NCBI RefSeq assembly: GCF_014077625.1
Contig: NZ_JACFXU010000013.1
Coordinates: forward strand, 1,178,001 to 1,242,000
Direction of reading: 5' to 3'
DNA: 64,000 nucleotides
Origin: Sediminihaliea albiluteola
GTDB lineage: Bacteria; Pseudomonadota; Gammaproteobacteria; Pseudomonadales; Halieaceae
Below the pieces are notes generated by a model. The model was not told where the DNA came from. It saw only the letters and a list, made by a program, of their open reading frames with translations, and made no database searches. Positions 51,359-60,502 of this stretch are shown piece after piece. Both the position numbers and the translations under genes were made by a program. The number at the start of each line of letters is the position of its first letter. The first letter of the stretch is position 1.

Positions 51359-52642
51359 TCACTCGACGCAGGCAATGTCACTGCTGTGCAGTGACTCAGG
51401 AGCAAGGCGCTCTATAGAGCAATCTTCAATTGAGTTGGCGCTCTGATCTATTTCGGCGATGCCCAGCTCTAGACTCTGCTCTTCAAACTCAATACTCAAT
51501 TGCAAATTGTAAGCCAGGCGCTGCACCCCATGTTTATCAGTGATTTTAATCCGCTGTGCAACACTGTGGTCAATGCCGTCATGCTGCCTAGTGAGGTCAC
51601 AGTGCATACCAAGGATGGTACGACCGGACAATTGAATACCGCGCATAAGGGCCAAGCGGCTGTTGCAGTGCTCTACAAATTGCGCTGTGCTAAGTACTTC
51701 ATGCCCGCCGCTCTCTCGGTAAGCTGCCGCCCTAAAGTCACCGACCAAAATTTGGTGGCGCATCGCCTTCTCTAGCATGCGCGCTAAGTCAATGGTGACA
51801 TCACCCACAATATAGCTAAACACCGTCGGATTAACGCCTTCAGCTTGGTAGAGCTCATAGTGGCTACCCACGTGATAGGCACTGCGAATCACCGGCACCG
51901 TATTGCCTACAGATACCTCCCTAGCTACCGCATTATCGGCCACCACCAAGAGTAAAAACATAAACAGGTCTTGGCAGCAGGACTCGCTGACATCACGGTT
52001 CCAAACATAGTAACCATCGCCCGTAGTCGTACGAGAGAAGTTGATGCGAATACCTTGAGAGAGTAGCTTGGTATAGGCTGAGTTCATTGAGTAAGACAAA
52101 CTATTTAACTGGCTTGCTTGCTCAAAAGGCGTAAACAAAGAGAACTCTGCTATGTCGAACAGTAAAACTGCCCGGGATTCGACATAGCCCAGCCCGTAGC
52201 GTTTGATCAATTCCTCAACCGCAGCCAAGACTTCCGGACCCTCAGACAGTGCTGATGGGAGCCTGATAAAGCTTGGTGCCACATCTAGGCGACTGGCAAT
52301 GGCAAATAGCTCTTCGCGCTTTTTACGCCGAGTCCCTGAAATCAAGCGGCGAATAAATTGCTCATTTTCACTTGCGCTATCACTAGGCTGAGCACAGTAA
52401 TTACCAAGAAAATAATGTGGCACCCAGATAAGCAACAAGCCGCGCTCATCAGAACTCCAGCACAGCACGATATTTTGCCCCATACGCCACTGCTTACGCA
52501 GAGTGAGCTCAAGTGACTTGAGGTTAGCGCGCTGCTCTAGGCTGATCGCGGGCAGCTCATCCAAAGATGGCTTAGCTTTTGCCTTATTGGGGTGAAACTC
52601 AACCATAGGGTGCTCGTAATTAATCGCCTGACAGGCTAGCAT
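51359..52642 (-). CDS. Divergent class III nucleotide cyclase-like protein
   Basis: About 427 residues from ATG 52642 (AAGAG five bases upstream); ATG 52606 is an alternative. The central region looks like a class III cyclase domain. AVLLFDIAEFSLF matches the first metal-binding strand (usual FxDIxGFT), TTTGDGYYVWN matches the second metal loop (GDGxxA), and a block VTIDLARMLEKA corresponds to VNxAARLE. In that last block the usual Asn is replaced by Asp, while the Arg is kept. No membrane helix, HAMP or receiver domain is seen. The ~150 N-terminal residues match nothing I know. It could make cAMP or cGMP, or be an inactive nucleotide sensor. It is divergent from an LRR lipoprotein gene, with under 100 bases between. 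Confidence 0.55.
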   Translation of the reverse strand: MLACQAINYEHPMVEFHPNKAKAKPSLDELPAISLEQRANLKSLELTLRKQWRMGQNIVLCWSSDERGLLLIWVPHYFLGNYCAQPSDSASENEQFIRRLISGTRRKKREELFAIASRLDVAPSFIRLPSALSEGPEVLAAVEELIKRYGLGYVESRAVLLFDIAEFSLFTPFEQASQLNSLSYSMNSAYTKLLSQGIRINFSRTTTGDGYYVWNRDVSESCCQDLFMFLLLVVADNAVAREVSVGNTVPVIRSAYHVGSHYELYQAEGVNPTVFSYIVGDVTIDLARMLEKAMRHQILVGDFRAAAYRESGGHEVLSTAQFVEHCNSRLALMRGIQLSGRTILGMHCDLTRQHDGIDHSVAQRIKITDKHGVQRLAYNLQLSIEFEEQSLELGIAEIDQSANSIEDCSIERLAPESLHSSDIACVE

Positions 52643-52727
52643 TATAACTCTTAGCCTGCACCAAGATGAGTCACTGTAGCCGCTATGGCGGGCATTAGCG
52701 CTATGAGTGCAGGCGACACTGACCAAA

Positions 52728-53234
52728 ATGAGTACCCACATGCTGTCACGACTATCTGCCTCGCTGCTGGCACTGCTATTACTGAGTGCCTGCCAACAAT
52801 ATGACTTCTCTGTGAATGACAAAGTCGTCTATACCCCTCACCCATTATTTAGCGACTTTGCCGCGGCAGATCCTGCCTTACAGCAATGCATTGAGAAAAC
52901 TATCAAAGACCGAAAAATCACCCAGATGACACAGCTCAAAGAGCTGTCCTGTCGCAGCGCAGGCATTGAAAGCTTAGAGGGCCTCGCAGCTTTTACCGCT
53001 TTGCAAGAGCTCGACCTCAGTGACAACTCTATCGTCGATATCAGCGAACTCGCCGCCATCGGTAGCCTGAGCGAGCTTTATTTAACAGCTAACCAGATCC
53101 TCGATCCCTCGCCCCTGACTGACTTACCAGCCCTAGACAGCCTTGACCTTTCCGCCAACAAAAGCCTGCGCTGTCCCAATCGGCAAACGCTATTGCGTGT
53201 TGGACGCTTACAGCTGCCCCGGCACTGTGGCTAG
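52728..53234 (+). CDS. Small leucine-rich-repeat lipoprotein
   Basis: About 168 residues; starts at 52728, 52740 and 52707 are all possible. The signal SASLLALLLLSAC has a lipobox (LSAC), so the protein is lipidated. The mature part has about three LRR units (LQELDLSDNSIVDISEL, LSELYLTANQILDPSPL, LDSLDLSANKSLRC) capped by cysteines at both ends (LSCRSAG and LPRHC). Probably a surface or periplasmic binding protein, with unknown partner. It is divergent from the cyclase-like gene and 41 bases before the acyltransferase gene. Confidence 0.78.
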   Translation: MSTHMLSRLSASLLALLLLSACQQYDFSVNDKVVYTPHPLFSDFAAADPALQQCIEKTIKDRKITQMTQLKELSCRSAGIESLEGLAAFTALQELDLSDNSIVDISELAAIGSLSELYLTANQILDPSPLTDLPALDSLDLSANKSLRCPNRQTLLRVGRLQLPRHCG

Positions 53235-53275
53235 CCTAGCCCCGCTAGCAAATACTCTTTGAGGATAGCGCCCCT

Positions 53276-54148
53276 GTGATTCTGTACCGACTGATCAGCC
53301 GACTGCCCTTTCCGCTGCTCTATGCCCTAGCTTGGCTGGCCTACTTACTGCTCTACTATGTCGTAGGCTACCGTAAGTCTGTTGTTAAGCAGAATCTCAG
53401 TCGCGCTTTTCCAGAAAAATCTTCGACTGAAATTAGCGCGCTTAGCAAACAGTTTTATCGCCGTTTTACTCAAGTTGCCTTAGAGATCGTCAAAGCACGT
53501 CGGATGACTGAAGCCGATTTTGCTGAGCGCATGGTGGTCCGCAACCCAGAGTTTATCGAGCAGCTGACAGAAAACTTTACGCGCTCAGCTATTATCCTCA
53601 CCGTGCACCAAGGCAACTGGGAGTGGATGCTGCACGGGGCCTCCACTAGCTTAGGTATCCCGATTGACCCTGTTTACAAGCCCCTGCACAACCCCACGAC
53701 TGACCGTCTCATCTACGATATCCGCCGACGCTTTGGCGGCCGCCCTCTGGCCATGGCCGACGCAGCACGGGATATTTTACGCCGACGCCGTGAGTTTCGA
53801 CTCTTTGTCATGGTCGCGGACCAGTCACCGATACGCAATGAGCGGGGTTACTGGAGCAGCTTTATGAATCAGGAGGCAGCTTTTTATTTAGGTGCTGAAA
53901 GCATAGCGCAAATGACCCAGTTCCCAGTCGCCTTCGTTCAGTGCCACCGAGTTCGCACCGGCTATTACGAAATGGAATTCCATCACTTGGCCAGCCCCCC
54001 TTACGAGAAGGGCAGCCACAACATTATCGATGCCTATATCAAAGCAGCCGAAGCCGCTATTCGCAATGAACCCGAGAGCTGGTTGTGGAGCAATCGTCGC
54101 TGGAAACGCGACCGTGCCAAAGAAGAAGCGCGCAGTAATAAATCCTAG
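53276..54148 (+). CDS. LpxL/HtrB-type lipid A acyltransferase
   Basis: 290 residues starting at GTG 53276. One N-terminal membrane helix is followed by the HX4E catalytic motif in TVHQGNWEW. The YRKPVV-like start (GYRKSVVKQNLSRAFPE) and the final WLWSNRRWKRD block are typical. It adds a secondary acyl chain to Kdo2-lipid A, or acts on a related lipid. It is shorter than E. coli LpxL (about 306) and divergent in the middle, so lauroyl versus myristoyl specificity cannot be assigned. Co-directional with the LRR lipoprotein gene. Confidence 0.85.
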   Translation: MILYRLISRLPFPLLYALAWLAYLLLYYVVGYRKSVVKQNLSRAFPEKSSTEISALSKQFYRRFTQVALEIVKARRMTEADFAERMVVRNPEFIEQLTENFTRSAIILTVHQGNWEWMLHGASTSLGIPIDPVYKPLHNPTTDRLIYDIRRRFGGRPLAMADAARDILRRRREFRLFVMVADQSPIRNERGYWSSFMNQEAAFYLGAESIAQMTQFPVAFVQCHRVRTGYYEMEFHHLASPPYEKGSHNIIDAYIKAAEAAIRNEPESWLWSNRRWKRDRAKEEARSNKS

Positions 54149-54151
54149 ATG

Positions 54152-54919
54152 CTAAGCTCGCTTGAGATCCAACCAAGCAAAACCATCGCCCTGCTCAGCC
54201 CATATCACCCGCTCATCCAGCTCGCCATAGACTGCAGAGAGCGCTTCGGCGGCTAGTGTTTTACAGTTATTGTTCTCACTGATATGAGCGACCACTAAGT
54301 AGCGCAACTGATCGCAGCCTATGTCCTGCAACAAGGCTGCAGCCTGCTGGTTATTCAGATGCCCCCAGTCACTAGAGACTCGCTGCTTCAAACTCTGTGG
54401 ATAGGGCCCATTGAGCAGCATTTCCAAATCGTGATTGAACTCAAGCAGCAAAGCATCACAGCCGCGGTAGTGGCGCAGCACATGCGCTGTAATACTTCCC
54501 AAATCAGTCAGCACCCCCAAAGATAGGCCATCGTAAGTGAAGCGGTACTGACAGGGTTCGCGAGCATCGTGGGGCACAGCAACCGTTTGAACGTGAACAT
54601 CCCCCAGGTTAAAACTCTGATCGCTGTTGAACAGCTCTAGCTCATGACAGTCTTCTATCCGGCCGCTCGCGAAGGTGCCGTGGCTGGTGTATACAGGGGT
54701 TTTATAGCGCCGAGAAAAACGCGCCACGCCGGCACTGTGATCGCTATGCTCGTGCGTGACCAGAATAGCGTCCACCGCTGCAGGAGCAACACCTAGCGCC
54801 GCCATGCGACGCTCAGTCTCTCTCACCGAGAAGCCACAATCGACCATTAGCAGAGTATCCCCAGCACTCACAAGGGTGGCATTACCCTTGCTCCCGCTGC
54901 CCAAAGAGGCAAAACGCAT
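54152..54919 (-). CDS. Metallo-beta-lactamase-fold hydrolase (YycJ/WalJ-like)
   Basis: 255 residues. The metal motif HEHSDHSAGV is complete, with further His in VPHDAREP and VAHISENNN. The short GSGSKGNATLV start is typical of the YycJ-type family, which includes likely exonucleases or RNA processing enzymes. It lies 12 bases after bamC in the same transcript, an arrangement common in gammaproteobacteria. Its substrate is not known. Confidence 0.85.
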   Translation of the reverse strand: MRFASLGSGSKGNATLVSAGDTLLMVDCGFSVRETERRMAALGVAPAAVDAILVTHEHSDHSAGVARFSRRYKTPVYTSHGTFASGRIEDCHELELFNSDQSFNLGDVHVQTVAVPHDAREPCQYRFTYDGLSLGVLTDLGSITAHVLRHYRGCDALLLEFNHDLEMLLNGPYPQSLKQRVSSDWGHLNNQQAAALLQDIGCDQLRYLVVAHISENNNCKTLAAEALSAVYGELDERVIWAEQGDGFAWLDLKRA

Positions 54920-54931
54920 TGTGCAGTCCCG

Positions 54932-55981
54932 CTAGCGGATATTGCCTTTGATGATAGCTAAGAGGGCCTGCTCTTGACGCTTGTCATAGGCTGGATCCGA
55001 AGATCGCAGACGTATCGCCACCTGCTCTGCCGTGTCTTCAGTCACCAGTAGCTCAAAGCTTTTGTTCTTTAAGGGGTGCTCATCAGAGCCAAACAGCCAA
55101 GAGAACCAACCCCCTTCTTCTTGCTCAGATGGCCCAAGATAGCGGACGTAGTAGGTTCCGGCACTGCGATCGCGGTCTTCGATCTCAAAGCTTGAATCCT
55201 CCAAAGCCTTAGCTAGCGAGGCCCATGCCCGTCCAAAAGGTAAACCAAGACTAATGTAGGTATAACCCTCGGGGGCTTCCTGCATGGAAACCTTACCCAC
55301 GGCACTCATAGCCTGCTCAGCAATCATCGACACTGGAGCAGTATCGGCACTGTTGGCGATAAACTGCGCTACAGCCTTAAGCATTTCGCCTTCTTGAGCG
55401 AGATTATCTGACTGTTTGGGCCAGCGATTAATGTCTCCAGCCTGGTTCATCTGTAAGACATGTAGCTCACTACTGCCACGCTGAACACCTTGTTCAATAC
55501 GGAAACGGAAGCGGGAGGACATATCCTGCCCATCTAATTGCAGCCAATTGGTCTCCATAATACCGGCCCGGGCATCCAAGCGCCCTACCTGGATACCTGC
55601 GGCGGCGAGGAAGCCGCGAACTTGCGGCCAAAGCTGCCCCGGTGCTATCGCCACCAAAGCCCAGCTTTCGTCACCCAGCGACTGGATACGCACCACCTCA
55701 TCAGCAGCTCCCCCAACCAAGGGAGTCGGGCGTGGCACTTCAAACTCACCAGCCATCAGCAACTGATCTTGCACCGCTGGTATAGGATAAATTTCCTCTA
55801 GGGCTGAAACCTGCTTGCCTTCAGGGACTTTAATCACTGCCGTTTCTGGGGCTTTTTTATAGTCTTCAGAGGTGTCGCGAAACACGCCATCATCACTAAA
55901 TAGATAGCCACAGCCAGCTGTGCTTGCCAGCAGCGTAGTGCAAATGCCGACGCGCGCGGCACATTTCATAAAATTGCTCAT
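54932..55981 (-). CDS. bamC: Outer membrane assembly lipoprotein BamC
   Basis: 349 residues. A lipoprotein signal ends at STAGCGYLF. The unstructured N-terminal stretch with VFRDTSEDYKKAPE is the segment that, in E. coli, binds BamD. Two helix-grip domains follow. It is a non-essential part of the BAM complex that works with BamA (encoded at 30664-33273). Its ATG overlaps the dapA stop (TGATG), the usual dapA-bamC order. Confidence 0.93.
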   Translation of the reverse strand: MSNFMKCAARVGICTTLLASTAGCGYLFSDDGVFRDTSEDYKKAPETAVIKVPEGKQVSALEEIYPIPAVQDQLLMAGEFEVPRPTPLVGGAADEVVRIQSLGDESWALVAIAPGQLWPQVRGFLAAAGIQVGRLDARAGIMETNWLQLDGQDMSSRFRFRIEQGVQRGSSELHVLQMNQAGDINRWPKQSDNLAQEGEMLKAVAQFIANSADTAPVSMIAEQAMSAVGKVSMQEAPEGYTYISLGLPFGRAWASLAKALEDSSFEIEDRDRSAGTYYVRYLGPSEQEEGGWFSWLFGSDEHPLKNKSFELLVTEDTAEQVAIRLRSSDPAYDKRQEQALLAIIKGNIR

Positions 55982-56853
55982 CAGACTCCTGCCGCCTCGA
56001 GGGCCGCGATCACTCTTGCATGGTACTGCTCATCCAATTCGGTTAAAGGCAGGCGAATACCTGACTGCACATAACCACGATACTGCATGGCCCACTTTAC
56101 TGGAATAGGATTGGCCTCTAAAAACAAGGCGGTATTCAGTGCACTCAAGCTGGCATCAATCTGTGCTGCAGCCTCACGATTACCCGCCAATGCTAAGCGG
56201 CACATGTTCGCCATCTGCCGCGGAGCCACATTAGCTGTGACAGAGATATTGCCGTGACCACCTTCTAGGATCAACTCTAGTGCGGTAGCATCGTCTCCAG
56301 AGTAGATAGCAAAGCCTTCTCGGCAACGCGCCTTGAGGTCGGGAACTCGGTCTAAATCGCCAGTGGCATCTTTTATGCCAACGATATTATCAATCGCGGA
56401 CAGAGCCACCACTGTATCGTTGTGCATATCGACTGCCGTGCGCCCTGGCACGTTATACAGGATTTGCGGAATAGCCACTGCCTCGGCCACGGCTTTATAG
56501 TGCAGATAAAGGCCTCGCTGTGTCGGGCGGTTATAATAGGGTGTCACTAGCAAGCAAGCATCGGCGCCATTTTCAGCAGCCGTGACTGTTAACTCTATCG
56601 CTTCGCTAGTCGAGTTGGCCCCGGTTCCGGCAATAATCGGTATACGGCCATTCACATAGCGCACACAGTGGCGAATCACCTCACAGTGCTCTGGCACGCT
56701 CAGTGTCGCGCTCTCACCTGTGGTACCGACAGCTGCTATGCCATTTGTACCCGCCTCAATATGCATATCGAGGATATTTTCCAGCCGTTTCCAGTCCAAA
56801 CTGCCATCGGGCTGCATGGGGGTTACTAAGGCGACAATACTGCCGGTTATCAT
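55981..56853 (-). CDS. dapA: 4-hydroxy-tetrahydrodipicolinate synthase
   Basis: 290 residues. A TIM barrel with Schiff-base Lys161 (VGIKDATGD), Tyr133 (ILYNVPGRT) and the GTTGESATL phosphate/pyruvate loop near residue 43. It condenses aspartate semialdehyde with pyruvate, the first step unique to DAP/lysine synthesis. It heads the dapA-bamC-MBL transcript and is divergent from the DUF3806 gene. Confidence 0.97.
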   Translation of the reverse strand: MITGSIVALVTPMQPDGSLDWKRLENILDMHIEAGTNGIAAVGTTGESATLSVPEHCEVIRHCVRYVNGRIPIIAGTGANSTSEAIELTVTAAENGADACLLVTPYYNRPTQRGLYLHYKAVAEAVAIPQILYNVPGRTAVDMHNDTVVALSAIDNIVGIKDATGDLDRVPDLKARCREGFAIYSGDDATALELILEGGHGNISVTANVAPRQMANMCRLALAGNREAAAQIDASLSALNTALFLEANPIPVKWAMQYRGYVQSGIRLPLTELDEQYHARVIAALEAAGV

Positions 56854-57013
56854 TGAGGTTCTCCAGATTGCGGTCTCAGGCGCTCAGATCTAGACGCCCA
56901 AAGGAAAGTGGGCAATTATCCATGTAAGGGCTCGGATGACAACCTGAATAGGTTAAAGTAGCCTTAATCTTGCCCCTTAGGGCTGAGCCTATCATCAAGC
57001 GAGGGAGGTCACC

Positions 57014-57526
57014 TTGGTTATTACACGTTTCATCCTACCAGCACTGCTGCTCTGCCTACTGGGCTTAATGGCGACCCAGCCCGTTGCCGCCCAAAGCGAA
57101 GCCAGAATCAGTGAGCTGTCCCTTTTGGACCACCAGTACATGGAGCAGCAGCGGACTCTCTTGGAAGACATTACCCGGCGCCATTTTGGCCGTGGTTTTA
57201 GCGGCGATACTGATAGCGACTTGCAGCTTCTGCAAAGCCTACTGGACCAGCGGCTGGTCAAACCCAGTCAAACCCGCGAGCTGCAAGCTATGGGCATGAT
57301 CCTGGGTGACTTATTGGCCGCTGAACTAAAGCTGCACTGGGTGATCTACGAGGACAAACTAGGTCGCAGCCGCGCACTTCGCGATGGCAATACTGACAAC
57401 TTTTTGTTTCCTATGACTATGATATCTAGGCGCCAAGAGGCTGGCAGCAACACAGCCGTGGCAGTTATTTACCGCAAGGCCTACGACATTATGGCGGCCA
57501 CTCAAACCAAGCTGCCTTTCCAGTAG
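57014..57526 (+). CDS. Exported DUF3806 protein
   Basis: 170 residues. It begins at TTG 57014, which has a very strong ribosome site (GGGAGG) five bases upstream, with no ATG or GTG nearby in frame. The signal peptide is ILPALLLCLLGLMATQPVAAQ. The mature part has the DUF3806 pattern LGDLLAAELKLHWVIYED, GRSRALRDG and FPMTMISRRQEAG. The function is unknown; members are periplasmic proteins scattered in gammaproteobacteria. It is 66 bases ahead of the MCE operon but probably not part of it. Confidence 0.8.
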   Translation: MVITRFILPALLLCLLGLMATQPVAAQSEARISELSLLDHQYMEQQRTLLEDITRRHFGRGFSGDTDSDLQLLQSLLDQRLVKPSQTRELQAMGMILGDLLAAELKLHWVIYEDKLGRSRALRDGNTDNFLFPMTMISRRQEAGSNTAVAVIYRKAYDIMAATQTKLPFQ

Positions 57527-57592
57527 ACGGTTGCCACAAGCCAGCGCCAAGCAGTAGACTGAGCGGCCCCCTTGAACTCCTGTCCATAGTTA

Positions 57593-58723
57593 ATGAGCCA
57601 GCAAGCCCCCGAGTTCCAGCTCGATGAAGACTCGCCACAGGCGATAGTCCTACAGCTCCGTGGCAACTGGGTGCAGGGCCAGCAGATGGCTGATTTCGAA
57701 GCACTGCGCGCCGAACTCGTCGCCGCCGCGCCGCTCAAGTTGATCGTGGATGGCTCAGAGCTAGGCCGCTGGGATTCACTGCTGGTGGCCTTCTTGCTCA
57801 AGTGCTTCAATCATTGTCGCGCCGAAGGCATCGCCTTTGAACAGCGGAAGCTACCAGACAGCGCTAACAGTTTGCTGCAACTGGCCACCGCCGTGCCAGC
57901 TCACGAACGCCACAACGAGAGTCGGCAAGCACTGCTAACCCGACTCAACCCGCTGCGCATGCTGCGCAATCTAGGCCATGAGCTGGCTGGTTCAATGGCC
58001 TTTATCGGCGACTTGGTCATCGCACTCTTGCGCTTGATTATGGGCAAATCCAACACCCGTCTCAGCGACTTTCGCGATTTTTGCTTCCAGACCGGTCCCG
58101 ACGCTTTAGCGATTATCAGTCTGACCAGCGTGCTGGTGGGCATGATCTTAGCTTACCTGGGCGCAGTGCAGTTGAAGATGTTCGGCGCGGAAATTTATGT
58201 CGCCGATTTAGTGCTGATCGGGATGTTGCGCGAAATGGGCGTACTGATGACGGCAGTGGTCATGGCCGGACGCACTGGCGCGGCTTACGCTGCCCAGCTT
58301 GGCACGATGCAAACCAATGAAGAAATAGACGCTATCACTACCATGGGCGTATCCCCCATGGAGTTTTTGGTCGTACCGCGGGTGCTTGCACTGTTAGTAA
58401 TGCTACCCCTGCTAACTATCTATGCCGACCTTTTAGGCGTGATTGGCGGCACAATCGTCGCCGGCGGCATGGGCATTGGCTGGTTGCAGTATTTCAGCCA
58501 AATTGAGCAGGCGTTCTCATCAACCCACTTTCTGGTTGGGCTCAGCAAAAGTTTTGTATTCGCTGTACTGATCGCTGTGGCAGGCTGCCGCTCCGGCATC
58601 CAAAGCGGACGCGGCTCAGCCGCAGTGGGCAATGCTGCGACAGAGGCCGTGGTCACCGCTTTGGTTTATTTGATCGTGGCCGATGCAGCAATCAATATCA
58701 TTTTCCAACAACTGGAGATCTGA
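57593..58723 (+). CDS. mlaE: MCE-system ABC permease with fused STAS domain
   Basis: 376 residues. The first ~110 residues form a STAS-like domain (IVLQLRGNW and LIVDGSELGRWDSLLV), the role of MlaB in E. coli, here fused to the permease. The membrane part has the MlaE signature LREMGVLMTAVVMAGRTGAAYAAQLGTM, cut in two by the known re-entrant helix, and EEIDAITTMG. It forms the inner-membrane core of a lipid transporter with the next two genes. The two-base gap to the ATPase gene shows one operon. The direction and lipid cargo are unknown. Confidence 0.88.
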   Translation: MSQQAPEFQLDEDSPQAIVLQLRGNWVQGQQMADFEALRAELVAAAPLKLIVDGSELGRWDSLLVAFLLKCFNHCRAEGIAFEQRKLPDSANSLLQLATAVPAHERHNESRQALLTRLNPLRMLRNLGHELAGSMAFIGDLVIALLRLIMGKSNTRLSDFRDFCFQTGPDALAIISLTSVLVGMILAYLGAVQLKMFGAEIYVADLVLIGMLREMGVLMTAVVMAGRTGAAYAAQLGTMQTNEEIDAITTMGVSPMEFLVVPRVLALLVMLPLLTIYADLLGVIGGTIVAGGMGIGWLQYFSQIEQAFSSTHFLVGLSKSFVFAVLIAVAGCRSGIQSGRGSAAVGNAATEAVVTALVYLIVADAAINIIFQQLEI

Positions 58724-58724
58724 T

Positions 58725-59537
58725 ATGACTGCCGCCTCTGACAGCGCCAAGCTAGCAAGCTCAGCCCAAGAAGCTCATATCGAGGTCCGCGATCTGACTA
58801 TGGCCTACGGTGCCCGAGTCATCCAGCGCGAGCTCAATTTCAAAGTTAATCGCGGCGATATTTTCGTCATTATGGGCGGCAGTGGCTGTGGCAAGAGCAC
58901 CCTACTAAAACACATGCTAGGCCTAATTTCGCCGGCGCAAGGCGATATTCTCTACGCGGGACGCAGCTTCACTCAAGCCGACGCCGCCACCCGCGATGCC
59001 ATGCGGCAGAGCTGGGGCGTCACCTATCAGTCAGGTGCCCTGATTAGTTCTATGAGCCTGGGAGAAAACGTCAGCCTTCCCCTACAGCTCTACACCAACT
59101 ACAGTCGCGCTGAAATCGCTGATGTCGTGTCCTACAAACTGTCACTGGTCGGCCTTGGGGGCTACGAGAGCTACTACCCTTCCGAGGTCAGTGGCGGGAT
59201 GCTCAAGCGCGCGGCACTATCTCGCGCCATTGCTCTCGATCCGGAGGTGTTATTTTTTGACGAACCCTCCGCCGGCCTAGACCCGATCAGCTCACGCATG
59301 CTGGACGAACTCATTGTAGAATTAAAAGAGTCTATAGGCTCCACTGTGGTGATGGTGACGCACGAACTGGCCAGCATTTTCGACATTGCCACCAACTCGG
59401 TTTATCTCGATGCCAACAGTAAAACTATGATTGGCTACGGCGATCCCAAATACTTACGCGACCACAGTGAGCAGGCTATTGTGCGTCAGTTCCTGACCAG
59501 GGGAATCAACGCTACTAAGGGAGATTCAGTACCATGA
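58725..59537 (+). CDS. mlaF: MCE-system ABC transporter ATPase
   Basis: 270 residues from ATG 58725. Walker A GGSGCGKSTLL, signature VSGGMLKRAALSRA and Walker B VLFFDEPSAGLDP are present. It powers the MlaE permease. The first ~30 residues are poorly conserved and polar. It ends in a 4-base ATGA overlap with the MCE gene, as expected for a single complex. Confidence 0.9.
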   Translation: MTAASDSAKLASSAQEAHIEVRDLTMAYGARVIQRELNFKVNRGDIFVIMGGSGCGKSTLLKHMLGLISPAQGDILYAGRSFTQADAATRDAMRQSWGVTYQSGALISSMSLGENVSLPLQLYTNYSRAEIADVVSYKLSLVGLGGYESYYPSEVSGGMLKRAALSRAIALDPEVLFFDEPSAGLDPISSRMLDELIVELKESIGSTVVMVTHELASIFDIATNSVYLDANSKTMIGYGDPKYLRDHSEQAIVRQFLTRGINATKGDSVP

Positions 59538-60502
59538 GCGAGAACAGCCATAGTGTCGCTATCGGCGCGTTTATCATCGGCGCCCTACTGATCATTATCA
59601 GTATTGCGGTGTTCATTGTCGGCAGTGGCTTGGGCAGTAGCAAAGAGCGAGTCGTCATGGTCTTTGACGGCTCAATCAAAGGGCTGTCCGTCGGCGCACC
59701 CGTCGCCCTGCGCGGAGTGCAGATTGGACAGGTCGTTGATATCAACCTGATCCTAGAAGGTGACCGCGACAACCTGATCATGCTGGTGACCGCTGACTTA
59801 GATGATAAAAATGTCCAGCGCCGGGGCAACAGTAAAGATGAACTGACCGAGGAACTGATTGCCCGGGGGATGCGCGCCCAGCTCAACACCCAGAGCCTGC
59901 TAACGGGTTTGCTCTATGTACAGCTAGACTTTCACCCGAACTCACCAGTACAGCTGGCCGACTTAGATAGCCCTTATCTGCAAGTTCCCACTATTCCCAC
60001 CGAGCTGCAAAAGCTTAGTCGACAGCTCGAAGAAATAGACGCAGCACAAGTCGCCATCGATTTGCGCGAAATCGCCAGCGGCTTAAAAACAATTATTACC
60101 GGGGACAAATTCCAAGCACTGCCAGGACAAATCGAATCCGCTGCTCTCTCTCTTAGCCAGCTCAGCGAGGAACTCAGGGCCAGCTTAGCTAACAGCGGCC
60201 CCAAATTAGATCTAGTGCTAGACAACACCGCCGCCACTGCCGCCACAGCCAATGAACAGCTACCCCGTATAGCCAATATGGTAGAGCAAAATCTCGAGGT
60301 ACTGGCAGGCAGCATGCAGGCTTTTGAAAAAACACTTGGCGAGGTCAATAACCTGGTCAGAGAAGACTCACCCACCACCTACGAATTGAACAAAGCCCTG
60401 CGTGAACTCGCCCTAGCAGGGCGCGCGATGCAGTTATTAGCCAAAACATTAGAAGAGCAGCCCGAAGCGCTGCTCCGGGGTAAAAGCGAGGATTCACTAT
60501 GA
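59534..60502 (+). CDS. mlaD: MCE-domain lipid-binding protein
   Basis: 322 residues. One N-terminal membrane anchor (IGALLIIISIAVFIVGSG) is followed by a single MCE domain (DGSIKGLSVGAPVALRGVQIG and LLTGLLYVQLDF). The C-terminal half is helical with coiled-coil-like runs. It is longer than E. coli MlaD (183), more like MCE proteins that form an extended tube. It overlaps neighbours by four bases on each side. The cargo is presumably a phospholipid. Confidence 0.88.
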   Translation: MSENSHSVAIGAFIIGALLIIISIAVFIVGSGLGSSKERVVMVFDGSIKGLSVGAPVALRGVQIGQVVDINLILEGDRDNLIMLVTADLDDKNVQRRGNSKDELTEELIARGMRAQLNTQSLLTGLLYVQLDFHPNSPVQLADLDSPYLQVPTIPTELQKLSRQLEEIDAAQVAIDLREIASGLKTIITGDKFQALPGQIESAALSLSQLSEELRASLANSGPKLDLVLDNTAATAATANEQLPRIANMVEQNLEVLAGSMQAFEKTLGEVNNLVREDSPTTYELNKALRELALAGRAMQLLAKTLEEQPEALLRGKSEDSL

